Shown here piece by piece: positions 9,028 to 17,911 of a DNA stretch of 64,000 nt. Position numbers and translations under genes: made by a program. Under the pieces are notes generated by a model that saw only the letters and a program-made list of their open reading frames with translations, made no database searches and was not told where the DNA came from. Position 1 is the stretch's first letter. Every line of letters starts with the position of its first letter. The DNA comes from UBA4416 sp048498515 (GTDB taxonomy: Bacteria > Bacteroidota > Bacteroidia > B-17B0 > Aurantibacillaceae): NCBI GenBank assembly GCA_048498515.1, contig JBEHXV010000001.1, positions 1 to 64,000 of the forward strand, written 5' to 3'.

Positions 9028-10518
9028 TTAATGCTGGTAAGCACCGGCATCGGGCGTTGGCAATCTTCCTGAACCTTTAATATCTGATCCTAAAACAGGT
9101 AAATAGCTATTGACTACATTCACATCGCCAAGGCCTGCGGCAGCAGAGGTTGGATAGATGCTAAAATCATAATTAGCTACATTTTTAAAATCAGGGTTAC
9201 CCGTAAAATCGTTGGCCGTGCTGGTTATAACAGTTCCTGTAATAGCTGCTGTTCTCAATAAGGAATGGCTGATCTCATACTTAGGCGAAGGCGAAAATGA
9301 GCTTGGCCTCAGGTCGTATTCAAATTCATTGCCCTGGCTACCCTGAATAATGGAGTTGGCAATATATATGCTATCGCATGGCCAGGTATCGGTACCATCG
9401 TAATTGTCAATATGCACACAGGGTTGCCCGCCCCTGCCCCCATCCTGGCTAAAATAATTGCCAAAGGTTGTATGCAGGAAGGTATAATTGCCGCCTAATG
9501 TAAAGGCGCCACAATATTCCTTGCAGTTACAAAACACATTGTTAGCACTCCAGATATTGAAGAATTGTGTGTAAAAGCCCCACTTGGAACAATTTTTAAC
9601 AATGGTGTTTGTCACTTTCAAGTTCCTTGGATCGTTTGGATTGGTAAGCACACTAGCCTGAATACCGATAAAATTATTTTTAATGATGGCGTAATTAATG
9701 GAATTGTTCTTGCTTCCTTCATTGATCCAGATCCTGTCCCATTGCCCAGGCAGGTCGGCATAATCGGCTTCGCGCCGGTCGCCCTGGAAAACAACTTCGT
9801 TACCCTGTGTGCCATTCACCTTAAGGGTTCCATAGCGGTAAGCCCAAAGGCCGGCATTTTGATGGAAATATACTTTTATACCCGGATTAATCACCAGGGT
9901 TTGAGCGCTATCTACCACCAGCCAGCCATAAATTACGTGCGGGCGGTTATCGTCGGGCTGGCCCAAAGCGCCACCACCCCAGGTAACCGTTACCTGCGTT
10001 GTTTGGCTCGAAACGGTTGAATAAGGCAAATAGCCATTCTTGTATTGTATGGCCTGGTCGGGGAAATGATAATGCGCGTCCTGCCCCCAGGCTTCCAGGC
10101 CTACTTCCTGCTGGTTGCCGTTCACATCAAACAAAATCTTATCCTGTATAATGAGCGGACTCAGAGCACTGGTAGGGTTTACATTGACCTGTACAAAAAT
10201 ATAAATACTGTCGTTGGCAAGAATTTCCACATCATTTACCTGCCGGCCTGCAACTCCATCCACATTTAAAAAGAACTGGGAGGAGGAACCGTTTTGTAAA
10301 CGAACCGACGAAATATTGATCTTTTGGTTATTATGATTAATAACCCTTATGCTGCGGGTAGCCGAACCAATGGTTGTAAAAACGGTATCGAACAGAATGG
10401 AATCCTGGGAAAAAGACACCGTCGCCGAGGGGTCGGTGAGCAATTTATCCTTTTTACAAGACACAAAACCAACTGATAAACAGACAGTTATAAATACTAA
10501 AAGAAATAGACGTACCAT
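9028..10518 (-). CDS. Secreted right-handed beta-helix lipoprotein, function unknown
   Basis: About 496 residues. The N-terminus has a hydrophobic stretch ending in a lipobox (GFVSC), so it is expected to be lipid-anchored to the outer membrane or surface. Residues ~35-150 look like an immunoglobulin-like sandwich (SILFDTVFTTIGSATRSI); the middle and end have parallel beta-helix character (INYAIIKNNFIGIQAS, TIVKNCSKWGFYT, IYIANSIIQGSQ) typical of right_handed_beta_helix proteins. The start is taken at ATG 10518. A GTG two codons upstream lies inside the -7 promoter box (10524-10531) and is unlikely to be used. Confidence 0.8.
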   Translation of the reverse strand: MVRLFLLVFITVCLSVGFVSCKKDKLLTDPSATVSFSQDSILFDTVFTTIGSATRSIRVINHNNQKINISSVRLQNGSSSQFFLNVDGVAGRQVNDVEILANDSIYIFVQVNVNPTSALSPLIIQDKILFDVNGNQQEVGLEAWGQDAHYHFPDQAIQYKNGYLPYSTVSSQTTQVTVTWGGGALGQPDDNRPHVIYGWLVVDSAQTLVINPGIKVYFHQNAGLWAYRYGTLKVNGTQGNEVVFQGDRREADYADLPGQWDRIWINEGSKNNSINYAIIKNNFIGIQASVLTNPNDPRNLKVTNTIVKNCSKWGFYTQFFNIWSANNVFCNCKEYCGAFTLGGNYTFLHTTFGNYFSQDGGRGGQPCVHIDNYDGTDTWPCDSIYIANSIIQGSQGNEFEYDLRPSSFSPSPKYEISHSLLRTAAITGTVITSTANDFTGNPDFKNVANYDFSIYPTSAAAGLGDVNVVNSYLPVLGSDIKGSGRLPTPDAGAYQH

Positions 10519-10523
10519 TGACA

Positions 10524-10531
10524 CAAATTTA
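10524..10531 (-). promoter_or_regulatory. Putative -7 box (TAAATTTG) for the beta-helix lipoprotein
   Basis: On the minus strand TAAATTTG ends 5 bases before ATG 10518. This implies a near-leaderless transcript and excludes the upstream GTG as start. Confidence 0.5.
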
Positions 10532-10580
10532 TACTTTAAAACGGGGAATTGCTCTTTTTATTTTATTTTTACGAAATAAA

Positions 10581-10612
10581 TTGTTGGGTATTGGATATTT
10601 TTAGTATCTTTG
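10581..10612 (+). promoter_or_regulatory. Putative promoter of the L31 gene (TTG / TATCTTTG)
   Basis: A -7 box TATCTTTG at 10605-10612 is preceded by two TTG triplets at 10581-10586, giving the Bacteroidota spacing of about 18-21. It leaves a leader of ~35 bases that is A/T-rich (AAATAAATAACTGAATATAA) and lacks a Shine-Dalgarno, as usual for strongly expressed genes of this phylum. Confidence 0.6.
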
Positions 10613-10650
10613 CCTTCCAAAATTTTTTGAAATAAATAACTGAATATAAA

Positions 10651-10899
10651 ATGAAACCAGAAATTCACCCAGAAAACTACAGATTAGTTGTATTTAAAGA
10701 TATGTCTAACGGTTACTCTTTTTTAACTAAATCTTGTGCAGATACTAAAGATACTATCGTTCACGAAGATGGCAATGAGTACCCATTAGTAAAATTAGAT
10801 ATCTCTATGACCTCTCATCCTTTCTACACTGGTAAACAAGTATTAGTGGATACAGCGGGTCGTATCGATAAATTTAAAACACGTTACGCTAAAAAATAA
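10651..10899 (+). CDS. rpmE2: 50S ribosomal protein L31, type B (zinc-free)
   Basis: 82 residues. The N-terminus MKPEIHPENYRLVVFKDM and the SHPFYTGKQ segment identify type B L31. There is no CxxC zinc site, so this is the C-minus form that does not need zinc. Codon use is strongly biased (GGT, CGT, AAC, ATC, TTA) compared with its neighbours, as expected for a highly expressed ribosomal gene. It is monocistronic, with its own promoter upstream and a strong hairpin terminator directly downstream. Confidence 0.96.
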   Translation: MKPEIHPENYRLVVFKDMSNGYSFLTKSCADTKDTIVHEDGNEYPLVKLDISMTSHPFYTGKQVLVDTAGRIDKFKTRYAKK

Positions 10900-10921
10900 T
10901 TTTTTTACGCTATATAAATTC

Positions 10922-10956
10922 AAACGCCGTCACGATAAATCGAGACGGCGTTTTTT
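10922..10956 (+). terminator. Rho-independent terminator after rpmE2
   Basis: A perfect 10-bp stem (AAACGCCGTC 10922-10931 with GACGGCGTTT 10944-10953), 12-base loop and a T-run. It sits between convergent rpmE2 and the polysaccharide deacetylase gene. Confidence 0.9.
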
Positions 10957-10969
10957 GTTTGATAGTGCT

Positions 10970-11824
10970 CTAATCTGTATTTTGCTGGTACAGTTGAATC
11001 GCTTTTTTCCAGCGGTTCAGTTCAAAGGTGCTTAAGGCAAACTTAAATGCTCCATGCAGCCAATGCGACTCCACATTGATCCGTTTTACCAGGTAAGGTT
11101 CGGGCAAGGCATTATTCCCTCCGAAAGTGGTAAAATGAATGGCATAATTTTCTTCCACCAGTTTGCGTTCTGCTTTTCCAATAGTGAGTAAGGTGTTATT
11201 AATGCTGCAAAAGGTATCGACCCGAACTGACAGGTGTTTTTCTATCTCTTCTTTCGATGTGATTAATTCCTGTTGCAACTGCTCTTTATTCAAATCATCT
11301 TTTACCATGGTATGGTGATAAGTATGGCAACCAATGGTATGTTTTGCTAACATGCTTTTCACATCATTCCACGACATAGCCATAAAATCTTCTTCTTCCG
11401 AATCAATGGCATCATTAATAATGGGACGGATGTTTTTTATAAAGAACTCTTGTTGTTGTGGTGGATTAGTATCAATAAAACCCGGTACAATAAAAAAACA
11501 GGCCGAAAGCCCCAACTGGTCCAAAACTTCAATAGCACGTATATTATTTTTGATCCCGTCGTCAAAGGTAAGCAGCAATTTTTTTCCTTTCACCGGTTGT
11601 TTTAGCGCCACAAAATCCCTGAACTGCGCCGGCGAAATAATATCGTAATGTTTTTTTAAGTAGGCCATCTGTTCTTTAAAATTATCCAGGTATTTTTTTT
11701 GGGTACCATGGTAGTTCAACACGATCAGCTGGTCAGGCGGGCCTTTAGCAAAAGCAGCCAGGGTATTGCCTATCATTGCCTTAAGAATATGGGCTTTGGA
11801 ATGTATTTTAAGGTTCAGCTTCAT
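10970..11824 (-). CDS. Polysaccharide deacetylase family protein (NodB homology)
   Basis: 284 residues. The catalytic TFDDG motif (in KLLLTFDDGIKNN) carries the general base and metal-binding Asp, and HTYHH (IGCHTYHHTMV) supplies the two metal-binding His residues. The NodB family is metal-dependent and removes acetyl groups from chitin, peptidoglycan or other N-acetylated glycans. No signal peptide is evident, so it may act in the cytoplasm or on a lipid-linked intermediate. It follows a GNAT-type gene by 3 bp on the same strand, and the cluster continues divergently with a glycosyltransferase and an acyltransferase, consistent with sugar-modification work. Confidence 0.9.
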   Translation of the reverse strand: MKLNLKIHSKAHILKAMIGNTLAAFAKGPPDQLIVLNYHGTQKKYLDNFKEQMAYLKKHYDIISPAQFRDFVALKQPVKGKKLLLTFDDGIKNNIRAIEVLDQLGLSACFFIVPGFIDTNPPQQQEFFIKNIRPIINDAIDSEEEDFMAMSWNDVKSMLAKHTIGCHTYHHTMVKDDLNKEQLQQELITSKEEIEKHLSVRVDTFCSINNTLLTIGKAERKLVEENYAIHFTTFGGNNALPEPYLVKRINVESHWLHGAFKFALSTFELNRWKKAIQLYQQNTD

Positions 11825-11827
11825 TAC

Positions 11828-12802
11828 TTACCATGTATCCAGGTCGCGCCTGTATAAGATCCAGTTGTCGGGTTTTGAAACCATCGCTTCATCTACCTTA
11901 AAATTCTTATAAATAAATTTAATGTCCTTCTCAATCTTTTTATATCCCAAATTTTGGATAGCCTTCAACACAACAGCGTCTTTGTTAAGATCGTTGATGG
12001 CAATGCTGAGCAAAGTTACAAAACCGGTTTTGAAGGCCTTTTTGCGCAGTTGCTTAAACGCGTCTGTCACAAAACCTGCATCAGTACTATTGGTGTTTAC
12101 GTCGCCAATAATAAGTTCTTTGATAAGCTTTTTGCGGATGTTTAATTTTAAGGCGAACTCCACAAACTCAGTCCCTTTTTCCACTTTAAAATAATAGTAG
12201 TCAAAAATGGCATTGTAGGCTTTGTGCCAGTTGTAAAACTCTTCTGTTTTTTGAAGTTCGGTTTTATGACCTGGTACGTTAACCACATGCGACGGATTTA
12301 CTGTAAACAGTGATTCCATTCGCTTTTTATTAAGCGGCATTATCAGGGAAAATACATTGACCGGTTTTATGTACCAGGATATATTAAAGGGATTTGTCCA
12401 GCCGCTTTTTAAATACAATTTTACAATTTCCTTAATTGGGAAACCAATGATGAGATCGATGCTTAACTGTTCATGTTGCTCATTTAAATAATTGAGCATA
12501 CGGTTGTACAAGCCTTTTCCTCTGAAATCTTCGCTGATGATAACATTGCCACACTGAAACGAACGTACTTTTTTTGCGCCAATCACATAGGGCCATTTGC
12601 AAAAAGAAGCAAAACCGGCTACCGTTTTATCGCTGATGGCTACCAGGCGAATGCTTTCATTATGCTGATAGGGATGATTATAAAAATCGGAAAAAAATTG
12701 CGTGAACTGTTCTGTTGAATTCCCATACTGCCTGCAAAAGAGCTCAATGATCTGCGAATCCATCCATGGCTCATAAAAAGTAATTTTTATATTATCCTGC
12801 AT
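11828..12802 (-). CDS. GNAT-family N-acetyltransferase-like protein
   Basis: About 324 residues from ATG 12802. The N-terminal half is a GNAT fold with the acetyl-CoA-binding motif A (EDFRGKGLYNRML, an R-G-K-G variant of RxxGxG). The C-terminal half is a second GNAT-like domain of the kind found in polysaccharide clusters. A longer reading start at 12844 would overlap the divergent glycosyltransferase gene and its promoter, so the internal ATG is preferred. The gene is coupled to the deacetylase downstream (3 bp gap). An acyl-transfer role on a sugar or amino-sugar is inferred from context only. Confidence 0.72.
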   Translation of the reverse strand: MQDNIKITFYEPWMDSQIIELFCRQYGNSTEQFTQFFSDFYNHPYQHNESIRLVAISDKTVAGFASFCKWPYVIGAKKVRSFQCGNVIISEDFRGKGLYNRMLNYLNEQHEQLSIDLIIGFPIKEIVKLYLKSGWTNPFNISWYIKPVNVFSLIMPLNKKRMESLFTVNPSHVVNVPGHKTELQKTEEFYNWHKAYNAIFDYYYFKVEKGTEFVEFALKLNIRKKLIKELIIGDVNTNSTDAGFVTDAFKQLRKKAFKTGFVTLLSIAINDLNKDAVVLKAIQNLGYKKIEKDIKFIYKNFKVDEAMVSKPDNWILYRRDLDTW

Positions 12803-12820
12803 ATTGGTAAAGGTAATAAT

Positions 12821-12828
12821 TATATTTG
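12821..12828 (+). promoter_or_regulatory. Putative -7 box (TATATTTG) for the glycosyltransferase at 12836
   Basis: The box ends 7 bases before ATG 12836, so the transcript should have little or no leader. A TTG at 12804-12806 is a possible -33 element, with a slightly short spacer. Confidence 0.5.
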
Positions 12829-12835
12829 TATCAGT

Positions 12836-13894
12836 ATGGCGCATAATACTTCAACTCCTGCAAATTCAATTGTTATTTTGTATACCGAACTGGCAGGCTA
12901 TACCATTACCTGCATGGAAGCGCTATGCAACCTGTATGGCACAAAAATTCATGTTATCAGTTCGCCTGTAAACAAAGAAGCGCCTTTTTCTTTTGACAGC
13001 AAACATGAATTGATTAGCTATTACCGCCGAAGCGATTTTGACCTGCGAAAAATAAACGCGCTCATTGAACAGGTAAATCCTTTTCTAATTTATTGCGCCG
13101 GCTGGAACGATAAAGAATACCTGCAGGTTGTAAAAGACAATAAAAACATTACCAGTTTGTTAGGTTTCGACAATAACTGGACAGGGAGCCTGAAACAACG
13201 CTTATCAGCCATTTACGCCCGAATAAACATTACGCCTTATTTTAACCATGCCTTTGTGCCGGGAAAACAGCAAAGTGTATTTGCCAAAAAATTAGGTTTT
13301 AAATCTCAACATATCATACAAGGGGCCTACTCTGCCAATACCGATTTGTATAACAGCGCCCTGAAAAACACAGCCCATAAAATCCCTCATCGTTTTATTT
13401 TTGTGGGACGTTATGTAAAAGAAAAAGGCATTGAAGAATTATGGCAGGCATTTATTGACCTGCAAGCTGAACAGGAAAACGACTGGGAGCTCTGGTGCCT
13501 TGGTGTGGGAAAAATTGAACCTGTAAAGCACCCCAAAATAAAACATTTTGGTTTTGTACAACCAAATGAGATCCGTTCTTACCTCGACCAAACGGGTGTG
13601 TTTGTATTGCCAAGCACCTTTGAACCCTGGGGTGTTGTAGTGCATGAGTTTGCCGCTGCCGGCTTTCCATTATTGCTCAGCAATGCCGTTGGGGCTAAAG
13701 ACCAATTCTTGAAAATGCCCGAAAATGGTTTTTCCTTTGACCCTGGAAATAGCGACCGGATTTATGCCGTTTTAAAAAAGATCATCTCAAAAACAGATGA
13801 AGAGCTGATGCGCATGGGACATACTTCTCATTTAATGGCGCAAAGTATTACGCCACATACCTGGGCAAAAAGTATTTACAGCCTCAAAAAATAA
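12836..13894 (+). CDS. Glycosyltransferase family 4 (GT-B)
   Basis: 352 residues. The C-terminal domain is typical of GT4: FVGRYVKEKGIEEL, then GFVQPNEIRSYL, then PSTFEPWGVVVHEFAAAG, in which the EPWGVVVHE segment is the E-x7-E donor-binding motif, and SNAVGAKD. It probably adds a sugar to a lipid-linked or surface glycan. It starts a plus-strand unit followed 4 bp later by an acyltransferase and is divergent from the GNAT/deacetylase pair, so the four genes form one sugar-modification cluster around a shared promoter region. Confidence 0.88.
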   Translation: MAHNTSTPANSIVILYTELAGYTITCMEALCNLYGTKIHVISSPVNKEAPFSFDSKHELISYYRRSDFDLRKINALIEQVNPFLIYCAGWNDKEYLQVVKDNKNITSLLGFDNNWTGSLKQRLSAIYARINITPYFNHAFVPGKQQSVFAKKLGFKSQHIIQGAYSANTDLYNSALKNTAHKIPHRFIFVGRYVKEKGIEELWQAFIDLQAEQENDWELWCLGVGKIEPVKHPKIKHFGFVQPNEIRSYLDQTGVFVLPSTFEPWGVVVHEFAAAGFPLLLSNAVGAKDQFLKMPENGFSFDPGNSDRIYAVLKKIISKTDEELMRMGHTSHLMAQSITPHTWAKSIYSLKK

Positions 13895-13898
13895 GCCT

Positions 13899-14972
13899 TT
13901 GGACTTAGCCAACCAACATAAACCACAAACCATTAGGATTAAAGAACTGGATGCTTTAAGAGGGGTTGCGGCTTTGTTCGTGGTATTTTTTCATTACACC
14001 ATGGGCCGACCCGAAGCGCAATGGGGCTTTAAGCTTGGGGTTACAGGCGTGGATCTTTTTTTTATTATCAGCGGCTTCGTTATTTTTATGAGTATCCGCA
14101 AAGTAGCGTCAGCTACGGAATTTGCCGTGAACCGCTTTACCCGCCTCTACCCTACTTACTGGGCATGTGCTACGGTTACTTTTACAGCACAGCTCATTGG
14201 CAACCAATGGTTCCATCACACCAACGACCCGGGCATGGTTCATTACCTCGTTAACCTTACCATGTTCCAGCATTATTTTAAGGTGGGCGATCTTGACGGG
14301 CCTTACTGGACCATGATCCTGGAAATGGTATTTTACATCTGCATGTTCTTTTTACTACTATTTAAACAGGTGAAAAATATTATGGCATGGGGACTTGGGC
14401 TGTTGCTTGTTATTGCCCTTTACTGCATGTGGCTTGAAAAGTACTACCAGGCCATTAACTGGGACTTTGTATACTGGTTTCATTTGTTTACGCATTTTCC
14501 TTTGTTTTTGGCGGGCATAGTTTTTTACCGAATCATTCATCTGGAAGGCAAGTGGTACTATAATTATAGCATACTGGTACTGTGTTTTGTGGTTCAGAGC
14601 AACCTGTTTGATAATTTCCCGAAGGCTGCCGACTTTATTTCGCATAAAGAATACCTTATGGTGCTTGGGGTTTACTTCCTGCTCTTTATTTTATTTGTTA
14701 ACCATAAACTCGGTTTCATTGTATCCAAACCTACCCTGTTTGTTGGGAAAATCTCTTTTGCCCTGTACCTTATTCACCAATTCATCAGCATTGATCTTAT
14801 TATTCCTGAGTTGTTAAAACGCAACTGTTCGTTTTGGCTTGCGGCACTGGCAGCGCTTTGCACTTCGGTTTTGCTGGCTACTTTGATAACTTATTTTATT
14901 GAGATCCCTTTGGGCAAAAAGCTAAACCTGGCCTTGCGTCAAAAACTAAAGCTACCGCTGAAACATAGCTGA
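13899..14972 (+). CDS. Membrane acyltransferase (OafA/YrhL family, Acyl_transf_3)
   Basis: 357 residues with about ten hydrophobic helices. The N-terminal ELDALRGVAAL and FVVFFHY block has the conserved R and catalytic-region His of acyltransferase 3 proteins, which O-acetylate surface polysaccharides in the inner membrane. The start codon is TTG at 13899, four bases after the glycosyltransferase stop; the first internal ATG comes only after the conserved His and would remove it, so TTG (or another non-ATG codon) is required. It is expected to be co-transcribed with the glycosyltransferase. Confidence 0.88.
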   Translation: MDLANQHKPQTIRIKELDALRGVAALFVVFFHYTMGRPEAQWGFKLGVTGVDLFFIISGFVIFMSIRKVASATEFAVNRFTRLYPTYWACATVTFTAQLIGNQWFHHTNDPGMVHYLVNLTMFQHYFKVGDLDGPYWTMILEMVFYICMFFLLLFKQVKNIMAWGLGLLLVIALYCMWLEKYYQAINWDFVYWFHLFTHFPLFLAGIVFYRIIHLEGKWYYNYSILVLCFVVQSNLFDNFPKAADFISHKEYLMVLGVYFLLFILFVNHKLGFIVSKPTLFVGKISFALYLIHQFISIDLIIPELLKRNCSFWLAALAALCTSVLLATLITYFIEIPLGKKLNLALRQKLKLPLKHS

Positions 14973-15046
14973 TTAACAATTGGTTGTTCTAAACAATTTT
15001 CAAAAAGGCGTCCTTTTCCGGGCATAATTAATTATTTTAGTGTTTT

Positions 15047-15892
15047 ATGCTGGATACGTTTTGCATATATAACGGTCACCTGATCCACTTGTATGAGCCT
15101 GCCATTAGTTTTACAAACAGGGCCTTCAGGTATGGCGACTCTTTATTTGAGAGTATCCGGTTTTCGAACGGAAAGATCATGTTCCTGGCCGATCATGTAA
15201 AGCGCATTAAGCTTGGTATGACCACGCTGCGCATGAACGTACCCGCCGAATTCAACACCACTAATATCGAACAGCTGATCCTGCATCTCATTACACAGAA
15301 CAAGATTGCCAAAGATGCCCGGATCCGCTTAACTGTTTTCAGAAACGATGGCGGTTTTTACACACCGGATGTCAACGATATTTCGTTTTTAATTGAAGCC
15401 GAACCTTTGGAAACAGCAGGTTACCAGCTCAATCAAAAAGGTCTTTGGGTGGATGTGTATGCCGAGATTAAAAAGCCGGTTACCAAAATATCGAACCTTA
15501 AAACAGGAAGCGCCTTATTATATGTGATGGCGGGTCTTACCAAAACCTCGTTAAAACTGGATGATTGCCTGCTGGTAAACGATAATGGCAATATTATAGA
15601 AACCATTAATGCCAATATTTTTGTCGTTAAAAATGGCACCTTGTATACCTCACCCATTAGCGATGGTTGTGTGGATGGCGTGATGCGTCGGCAGGTGCTT
15701 GACCTGGCCGCACAAAACAAGATCCTTGCCTTTGAACAGCCTTTGACTGTACATACACTGACCAATGGCGACGAGGTATTTTTAACCAATGCCATAAGAG
15801 GCATACAGTGGGTGGGGCAATTCAAAAATAAATTCTATACCAATCAAAAGGCCCTTTACTTTACCGATAAACTGAATGAACTAACAAAATAA
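15047..15892 (+). CDS. Class IV PLP-dependent aminotransferase
   Basis: 281 residues, matching branched-chain aminotransferase / aminodeoxychorismate lyase / D-amino acid aminotransferase proteins. The N-terminal FRYGDSLFESIR motif and the catalytic Lys, probably Lys147 in KISNLKTGSALLY, are visible, followed by IIETINANIF and SDGCVDGVMR, which line the PLP site. Substrate choice within fold IV cannot be decided. A YbjN-like gene begins 1 bp after its stop, so the two are almost certainly one transcript. Confidence 0.88.
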   Translation: MLDTFCIYNGHLIHLYEPAISFTNRAFRYGDSLFESIRFSNGKIMFLADHVKRIKLGMTTLRMNVPAEFNTTNIEQLILHLITQNKIAKDARIRLTVFRNDGGFYTPDVNDISFLIEAEPLETAGYQLNQKGLWVDVYAEIKKPVTKISNLKTGSALLYVMAGLTKTSLKLDDCLLVNDNGNIIETINANIFVVKNGTLYTSPISDGCVDGVMRRQVLDLAAQNKILAFEQPLTVHTLTNGDEVFLTNAIRGIQWVGQFKNKFYTNQKALYFTDKLNELTK

Positions 15893-15893
15893 G

Positions 15894-16283
15894 ATGATTG
15901 AAACGTACTATAAATTAGTGGAAGAAAGCATTGCTGCCCTGGGTTTAACTGCTGAGGAAACAAGAGGAGATCAGCCGGGACAATGGAACTTAAAAAAAGG
16001 AAAGTTTGACATTATGGTGGACGTGTGGGAACAGGAAAACCAGTTTTTGTTCCAGGTGGTTTGTCCGCTTTGCAGCTTGCCCGATGAAAACAAAGAAGGC
16101 TTTATGAATTTTTTATTACAAAAAAATTACGGCATGAGCGCCATGGCCTACTCCATTATGGAAGAATCGGTTTTTTTGAAACATACTACGGAAATGAAAG
16201 AGCTTAGCAAAGAGAACATCATTACATTGCTTACCAAAACCGCTTTTTATGCCGAACAAAGCAGCTTTGTGCCAGCTGATTAA
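15894..16283 (+). CDS. YbjN-domain / chaperone-like small protein
   Basis: 129 residues. The fold order (helix, acidic beta strand KFDIMVDVW, QFLFQVVCPL strand, helix FMNFLLQKNYGMSAMAY) resembles the YbjN/type III secretion chaperone-like group. No catalytic residues or signal peptide are seen. It follows the class IV aminotransferase by 1 bp and is probably cytoplasmic. Role unknown. Confidence 0.6.
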   Translation: MIETYYKLVEESIAALGLTAEETRGDQPGQWNLKKGKFDIMVDVWEQENQFLFQVVCPLCSLPDENKEGFMNFLLQKNYGMSAMAYSIMEESVFLKHTTEMKELSKENIITLLTKTAFYAEQSSFVPAD

Positions 16284-16317
16284 TTTTTTGAACCAAACTA
16301 TGATCCCATCGGGATGA

Positions 16318-16389
16318 GTATTGAGAAGTGATGAAGAAAAAGTTCTCGATACGTTTTTTGCAAGAGGCAGGCAAAAAACACTCGAACTG
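16318..16389. repeat. Palindromic intergenic repeat, family 2 (half-diverged copy)
   Basis: GTATTGAGAA (16318-16327) pairs with TTCTCGATAC (16343-16352), one G-T wobble. Then TTTTTTGC/GCAAAAAA flank a short loop, and ACTCGAACTG closes at 16380-16389. The same blocks in the same order occur at 49112-49184. Upstream, ATCCC/GGGAT forms another small hairpin. No gene lies in this gap. Confidence 0.7.
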
Positions 16390-16425
16390 GCCATTATTCA
16401 TACAATTTTTACACTCAACTAAAAC

Positions 16426-16884
16426 ATGCAAAAAATATTAATGGTATGCCTTGGCAATATTTGCCGCTCGCCTTTGGCAGAAGGTATTATGTTAAAACTG
16501 ATTGAAGAGCATAAACTTGACATTGAAGTGGACTCTGCCGGCACTTCCAATTACCATATTGATGAAGCGCCCGACAGGCGTACCATTTTAAATGCCGCCA
16601 CTCATGGCATTGACCTGAAACCACTAAGGGCAAGGCAATTTAAGGCTTCTGATTTTGACGCTTTTGATAAAATTTACGTGATGGATAAAAGCAATAAAGC
16701 CAATGTGCTGGCACTGGCAAAAACCGAAGCGCATAAAGCCAAAGTGGATTTGTTACTGAATGCCTCTTTTCCTTATGAGAACAAGGAAGTACCCGATCCG
16801 TATTTTGGTGGCGAACAAGGCTTTGAAAATGTTTTCCAGATGGTATATAATGCTTGTGCGGCTATTGCTGGGAATAAACAATGA
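16426..16884 (+). CDS. Low-molecular-weight protein-tyrosine phosphatase
   Basis: 152 residues. The P-loop CLGNICRS near the N-terminus (Cys8, Arg14) is the C-x5-R-S catalytic motif, and VPDPYFGG (Asp124) supplies the general acid. Bacterial LMW-PTPs dephosphorylate tyrosine kinases that control exopolysaccharide export, or protein arginine phosphates in some phyla. The reading frame overlaps the next membrane-protein gene by 4 bp (ATGA), so the two are coupled. Confidence 0.95.
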   Translation: MQKILMVCLGNICRSPLAEGIMLKLIEEHKLDIEVDSAGTSNYHIDEAPDRRTILNAATHGIDLKPLRARQFKASDFDAFDKIYVMDKSNKANVLALAKTEAHKAKVDLLLNASFPYENKEVPDPYFGGEQGFENVFQMVYNACAAIAGNKQ

Positions 16885-17483
16885 GTTATAAAATTAAACC
16901 GCCTTATACTGAAAAAGAACGCGATTTAATTTTAAGTCGCATGAAATACCGCGTCATAGGTTTATTAACTCTGGCTTTTATTTGCTATCTCGTATGTGCA
17001 ACCTTTTATCATGAAACGCTGATTAAACCTTATATCATCGGTGGCATTTTATTCATTCCAAGCCTTATTCTAACCTTTTTCACCACCGAAATATGGTTTC
17101 GGTTTATTTACTCAAAGTATTTCTTTGTAAGGTTTTTAGGCAATACCATCATTATTGGAGGTGTCTTTTCCGCCTTATTACTTAGTATCAACAGTGCTTT
17201 TGTAGTCGGAGATCTTCGGTTTTATAAGTTCAAAATAAATGACAAATATCTTGTGAAATCAGGTCATAAGTGGAAACGCTCGCCTTCCTGTTTTATAAAT
17301 TATTTCGGGCAAGAAAAAGAGCTGGTGTTTTCAGAAAACGATTATGACCTGGTGCAACATGCCGATAGCGTTTCTATAGCTGTGTGTAATGGCAGGCTGG
17401 GCTTCGATGTTATAAAAGAAATATACCTGATCCAAAATCCGGAAGATGTTGATGTAAATACAATAAACCAGATTCATGAATAA
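16881..17483 (+). CDS. Membrane protein of unknown function
   Basis: 200 residues. Three hydrophobic segments lie in the first ~110 residues (VIGLLTLAFICYLVCATF, YIIGGILFIPSLILTFF, FLGNTIIIGGVFSALLLSI). The C-terminal ~90 residues look soluble, with short beta strands (VKSGHKWKRSPSCFINYFG). I recognise no family. It is coupled to the tyrosine phosphatase gene by a 4-bp overlap. Confidence 0.7.
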   Translation: MSYKIKPPYTEKERDLILSRMKYRVIGLLTLAFICYLVCATFYHETLIKPYIIGGILFIPSLILTFFTTEIWFRFIYSKYFFVRFLGNTIIIGGVFSALLLSINSAFVVGDLRFYKFKINDKYLVKSGHKWKRSPSCFINYFGQEKELVFSENDYDLVQHADSVSIAVCNGRLGFDVIKEIYLIQNPEDVDVNTINQIHE

Positions 17484-17549
17484 AGCTAAATGACACGTTA
17501 TTCATAAAGTTGTTATCTGCAGTGTATAATATTAAACCTGAATTACGCT

Positions 17550-17909
17550 TTAGTAGGCTTGGATCAATGACTCTAGAGGTATATTCATTTTTTCGTGTAA
17601 ACTACGTACCATCTCTAAAGTAAGTTTACGTTTCCTGTTCAATATCTCACTCACACGGCCTTTATATCCTATGATCTCAGCCAGGTCTTTTTGTTTATAG
17701 CCCATTTGCTCCATCCTGAACTTAATCGCTTCAATTGGATCAGGAGCATCAATAGGATAATGTTCCTCTTCGTATTTTTCGATCAAAAACCCCAGAAGAT
17801 CCAACTCATCTCCTTCTTTGGTATTAGGTTTTGCATCAAATATAATCTCTAAACGCTTAAGCGCTTTTTGATAGTCTTTTTCCGTTTTAATTAATCTTAT
17901 TTCCATCAT
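17550..17909 (-). CDS. higA: HigA-type antitoxin with C-terminal HTH
   Basis: 119 residues. The N-terminal half binds the toxin; the C-terminal half is a helix-turn-helix (KQKDLAEIIGYKGRVSEILN, residues ~75-94) of the COG5499 HigA-like group. It is the second gene of the toxin-first pair, 2 bp after higB, the usual HigBA order. HigA neutralises HigB and represses the shared promoter. Confidence 0.9.
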   Translation of the reverse strand: MMEIRLIKTEKDYQKALKRLEIIFDAKPNTKEGDELDLLGFLIEKYEEEHYPIDAPDPIEAIKFRMEQMGYKQKDLAEIIGYKGRVSEILNRKRKLTLEMVRSLHEKMNIPLESLIQAY

Positions 17910-17911
17910 CG

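Noticed and set aside
10519..10524. GTG start for the beta-helix lipoprotein
   Set aside because: It overlaps the TAAATTTG -7 box; ATG 10518 starts just downstream and gives a normal signal peptide.
16284..16425. Possible tRNA from the folded sequence
   Set aside because: No acceptor stem, anticodon arm or TTCRA T-loop; the fold is the family-2 repeat.
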